Positions 13,130-14,924 of a stretch of DNA of 14,924 bases are shown in pieces. The number at the start of each line of letters is the position of its first letter. Position 1 is the first letter of the stretch. The position numbers were made by a program, and so were the translations under genes. Source of the DNA: an uncultured Lachnospiraceae bacterium (lineage in GTDB: Bacteria > Bacillota > Clostridia > Lachnospirales > Lachnospiraceae); assembly GCA_905201915.1 (NCBI GenBank), contig CAJKQE010000053.1, positions 1 through 14,924 of the forward strand. Reading direction: 5' to 3'. Under the pieces are notes generated by a model. That model did not search any database. It saw only the letters and a list, made by a program, of their open reading frames with translations, and was not told the origin of the DNA.

Positions 13130-13620
13130 GATAATGCCTCTCTTTCCTGCTGTTTTTTCTTTGCCTTTTCTTCCCTGAGTTCTCTAAAAAATCCACTGAG
13201 CATACTACTGCATTCTTCCTCAAGAACACCTCTTGTCACTTCTGCTTTATGATTAAATCCATCCATCTCCAAAAGATTTAAAACAGAACCTGCACAACCT
13301 GCTTTGGGATTCATGCTTGCAATTACCACTCTGTCCACCCTTGCCTGTATAATGGCTCCGGCACACATCTGACAAGGTTCTAAAGTCACGTATAATGTGC
13401 ACCCCTCTAAACGCCAGTCTCCCAGTTTTTTACTGGCTTTTCTGATTGCATTTATCTCTGCATGAGATACTGTATTTTTATCTGTATTGCGGCGATTATA
13501 ACCTCTTGCAATAATTTTCCCGTCATATACAATTACACAGCCAATGGGAACTTCCCGCAAAGCATAAGCTTTCATTGCCTGTTTTTTTGCTTCCCTCATA
13601 AATTTTTCGTCTTCTGTCAT
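13126..13620 (-). CDS. tadA: tRNA-specific adenosine deaminase TadA
   Basis: 164 residues. Zinc-dependent deaminase motifs: His53-Ala-Glu55 (TVSHAEINAI), with Glu55 as proton shuttle, and Cys83/Cys86 in LEPCQMCAGAI. Also PIGCVIVYDGKIIARGYN (25-42) and the TadA-type ending LLSGFFRELRE (140-150, here MLSGFFRELRE). It should convert adenosine 34 of tRNA-Arg(ACG) to inosine. The Lys/Glu-rich tail after 150 is ordinary. AAAGGAG upstream of ATG 13620 is good. No clear promoter is visible between the tRNA-Ser terminator and the gene. Confidence 0.96.
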   Translation of the reverse strand: MTEDEKFMREAKKQAMKAYALREVPIGCVIVYDGKIIARGYNRRNTDKNTVSHAEINAIRKASKKLGDWRLEGCTLYVTLEPCQMCAGAIIQARVDRVVIASMNPKAGCAGSVLNLLEMDGFNHKAEVTRGVLEEECSSMLSGFFRELREEKAKKKQQEREALS

Positions 13621-13653
13621 TTCTGTCTCCTTTTGTTTACGTCCTGTAAAACT

Positions 13654-13697
13654 AAAAAGGCTATCGTATTAAGCAATATGAACTTAATCCGACAGCC
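13654..13697 (-). terminator. Terminator of tRNA-Ser(CGA)
   Basis: On the minus strand GGCTGTCG-G-ATTAAG (13697-13683) pairs with CTTAAT-A-CGATAGCC (13673-13659), a long stem with one internal mismatch and a nine-base loop, followed by TTTTT. It lies 11 bases past the tRNA 3' end. Confidence 0.9.
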
Positions 13698-13707
13698 CCT
13701 CCCAAAA

Positions 13708-13793
13708 CGGAGATAGTGGGATTCGAACCCACGTGCCCTTTCGGACAACCGCATTTCGAGTGCGGCTCGTTACAGCCACTTCGATATATCTCC
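13708..13793 (-). tRNA. tRNA-Ser(CGA)
   Basis: 86 nt with a long variable arm, as expected for serine. Acceptor GGAGATA pairs with TATCTCC; D-stem TCG/CGA; anticodon stem CCGCA/TGCGG around loop CTCGAAA, giving anticodon CGA (13758-13756) which reads UCG; variable stem TGTCC-GAAA-GGGCA; T-arm GTGGG-TTCGAAT-CCCAC. Discriminator is G, and CCA is not encoded. It has its own promoter and terminator. Confidence 0.97.
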
Positions 13794-13803
13794 AATGACT
13801 TAT

Positions 13804-13833
13804 ATTATATAACTTTCCCTTCTTTACGGTCAA
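13804..13833 (-). promoter_or_regulatory. tRNA-Ser promoter
   Basis: On the minus strand TTGACC (13833-13828), 18-bp spacer, TATAAT (13809-13804). The start would be only a few bases before the tRNA 5' end at 13793. Confidence 0.75.
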
Positions 13834-13847
13834 GTAATTTTACATTC

Positions 13848-13867
13848 AAAAAATTCTGCAAAACAGA
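13848..13867 (-). terminator. Weak possible terminator of the DUF6128 gene
   Basis: On the minus strand TCTG-TTTTG-CAGA followed by ATTTTTT. The stem is only four pairs, so this is tentative. It lies between the DUF6128 stop and the tRNA-Ser promoter, where a terminator would be expected. Confidence 0.3.
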
Positions 13868-13891
13868 GTTCTCCGCCTGGGTTGAATTGTT

Positions 13892-14737
13892 TTACTTTGT
13901 ATCAACCACACGATACCAATATCCACGAAGTTTCCCATCCGACTGCCTTTCCCCTGTTTCTTTAAAATATGGAAAACCCAACATCCCTGCCATTAAAGCT
14001 TCCTGTCTTTCATAAATACCCGGCACTCCCAAAATGTGTTTGTTATCTTCTTGTCTTACTCCCAGAAGTAAATGTCCATATTGTGTAAACCCATGACGTA
14101 AAAACTGATTGTTTAAAAGTCCTCTGTCCTGATTTTCCAAAAGTTGATAATCCATAGGCGTAATTCTTTTACATTCCAGCACACTGCCATCAGAAAATGG
14201 CATAAATTCCTCTGTTTCTGTTATTTCTGCCTCTACATCTAAATTTTCCTCCATTATTTCAGGAAAAATTGCTGTTTCTCCTATTTCCGGCTGTATATCT
14301 GTTTCTTCCACTGTGTCTTGGATTGGTACATCTTCATCTGTATCATTAGGAAAATGAATAGTATCTAATTGAATAGGCTGATCATCCCAACCGCTTCCAT
14401 AAGTTTCACCTGAGCGACCTAAAATCACCAGCCCCTTAATATCACCCAATCCATAAGAGCTGCCTCCTATATTAATCTGTGGTATTTCCAATGTAAACTG
14501 TACACTGCTACCCGCTAAATCACATTCTCCCAGAAAAATTGCAATACATTCTCCTCTTTCCCGCACATATCCATAAATGCTGGCAGGTACATATTCCTGA
14601 CTGCAAATCCCAGTAAGCCTATAATCCATTCTGCAAATCCCTTCTTTTGCTTCAACACGAATAAAGCCTTTCCCATTTCCCTTTTTTCCGTATGTATATT
14701 CATATACGTACGCAATAAATCTACGATATCCTGACAT
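13892..14737 (-). CDS. DUF6128-like protein, function unknown
   Basis: 281 residues, no signal peptide and no membrane segment. Three parts are visible: an N-terminal beta-rich domain (about 1-112, starting YRRFIAYVYEYTYGKKG and holding IYGYVRERGECIAIFLG); an acidic Glu/Asp/Thr-rich linker (about 126-180); and a C-terminal domain (about 184-279) with LLNNQFLRHGFTQYGHLLLG, HILGVPGIYERQEALMAGMLGFPYF and a closing GYWYRVV. I recognise this as the DUF6128 type seen in Lachnospiraceae; no function is known to me. AAAGGA about nine bases before ATG 14737 supports the start. It stands alone between two tRNA genes and is divergent from tRNA-Pro. Only weak promoter-like sequence is seen upstream. Confidence 0.7.
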   Translation of the reverse strand: MSGYRRFIAYVYEYTYGKKGNGKGFIRVEAKEGICRMDYRLTGICSQEYVPASIYGYVRERGECIAIFLGECDLAGSSVQFTLEIPQINIGGSSYGLGDIKGLVILGRSGETYGSGWDDQPIQLDTIHFPNDTDEDVPIQDTVEETDIQPEIGETAIFPEIMEENLDVEAEITETEEFMPFSDGSVLECKRITPMDYQLLENQDRGLLNNQFLRHGFTQYGHLLLGVRQEDNKHILGVPGIYERQEALMAGMLGFPYFKETGERQSDGKLRGYWYRVVDTK

Positions 14738-14814
14738 TCTATCTTTTCCTTTTTCTTTCTTTATTTTTAAAATATATGTATGCAGATTTTATTTAGAACT
14801 CAGAAATATTCCCA

Positions 14815-14843
14815 TTGACATATACGTGCATTACGTGTATAAT
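14815..14843 (+). promoter_or_regulatory. tRNA-Pro promoter, perfect consensus
   Basis: TTGACA (14815-14820), 17-bp spacer, TATAAT (14838-14843). Both hexamers are perfect sigma-A consensus. The spacer carries the direct repeat TACGTG-CAT-TACGTG (14822-14837 region). The predicted start near 14850 gives a leader of about 20 bases before the tRNA. Confidence 0.9.
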
Positions 14844-14869
14844 ATTTTTCGTTGATAACAACAAAACAA

Positions 14870-14924
14870 CGAAGCGTGGCTCAGTTTGGTAGAGCGCTGC
14901 GTTCGGGACGCAGAGGTCGCGTGT
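14870..14924 (+). tRNA. tRNA-Pro(CGG), 5' part, cut by the window edge
   Basis: The first 55 nt are present: acceptor strand CGAAGCG, D-arm GCTC-AGTTTGGTA-GAGC, anticodon stem CTGCG/CGCAG around loop TTCGGGA, giving anticodon CGG (14904-14906) which reads CCG. The variable loop and the beginning of the T-arm (GCGTGT) follow before the edge. The 3' half and any further tRNA genes lie outside the window. Confidence 0.93.

Noticed and set aside
13716..14015. 99-codon plus-strand frame over the tRNA-Ser gene
   Set aside because: It runs through a complete tRNA and the 3' end of the DUF6128 gene in antisense; common false prediction over tRNAs.
14515..14715. 66-codon minus-strand frame in a different frame inside the DUF6128 gene
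   Set aside because: Fully contained in a better supported gene on the same strand and without a ribosome binding site.

Overview
The window looks like a chromosomal housekeeping stretch from a low-GC, spore-forming Gram-positive of the Clostridia, most probably a Lachnospiraceae (Blautia-like) gut anaerobe. The main reasons are the AT-rich base composition, strong AGGAGG-type ribosome binding sites, a large Bacillus/Clostridia-type SRP RNA with Alu domain, the SRP RNA-dnaX-ybaB-recR neighbourhood, a YyaC sporulation protein, a split two-subunit transketolase, and DUF5711 and DUF6128 proteins that I know mainly from Lachnospiraceae. The genus is inference. I see no insertion sequence, prophage or CRISPR array.

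Left end (1-3294, minus strand): a gene for a membrane LysM protein, then a DUF5711 protein and a CvpA-family membrane protein, ending in a strong terminator. Past the terminator lie three tandem sigma-A promoters, two of them inside a 55-bp direct repeat. They fire out of the left edge and probably drive an rRNA or stable-RNA operon outside the window. The LysM protein begins with what I read as a JAMM/MPN-like domain that has lost all four metal ligands. Next (3456-4702), a sporulation gene (yyaC) and an HD-domain gene converge and overlap by 133 bp.

Centre (4775-11178, minus strand): dnaX, ybaB/ebfC, recR and a LacI-type regulator form one tightly packed operon with TAATG and ATGA junctions. 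After it come a small transaldolase and the two transketolase halves, which together supply the non-oxidative pentose phosphate pathway. The transketolase pair has its own near-consensus promoter. dnaX carries an in-frame A AAA AAG slippery heptamer with an upstream Shine-Dalgarno-like stretch and a nearby -1 stop, so it may make a short gamma-like subunit. The SRP RNA gene lies back-to-back with dnaX, and the two promoters are 7 bp apart.

Right end (11665-14924): a DedA membrane protein converges on a tadA/homocysteine methyltransferase operon. Then come tRNA-Ser(CGA) with promoter and terminator, a DUF6128 protein, and a partial tRNA-Pro(CGG) behind a perfect consensus promoter at the right edge. 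No gene-free stretch exceeds 300 bases except 11179-11664, which holds the dnaX and SRP promoters and the SRP RNA.
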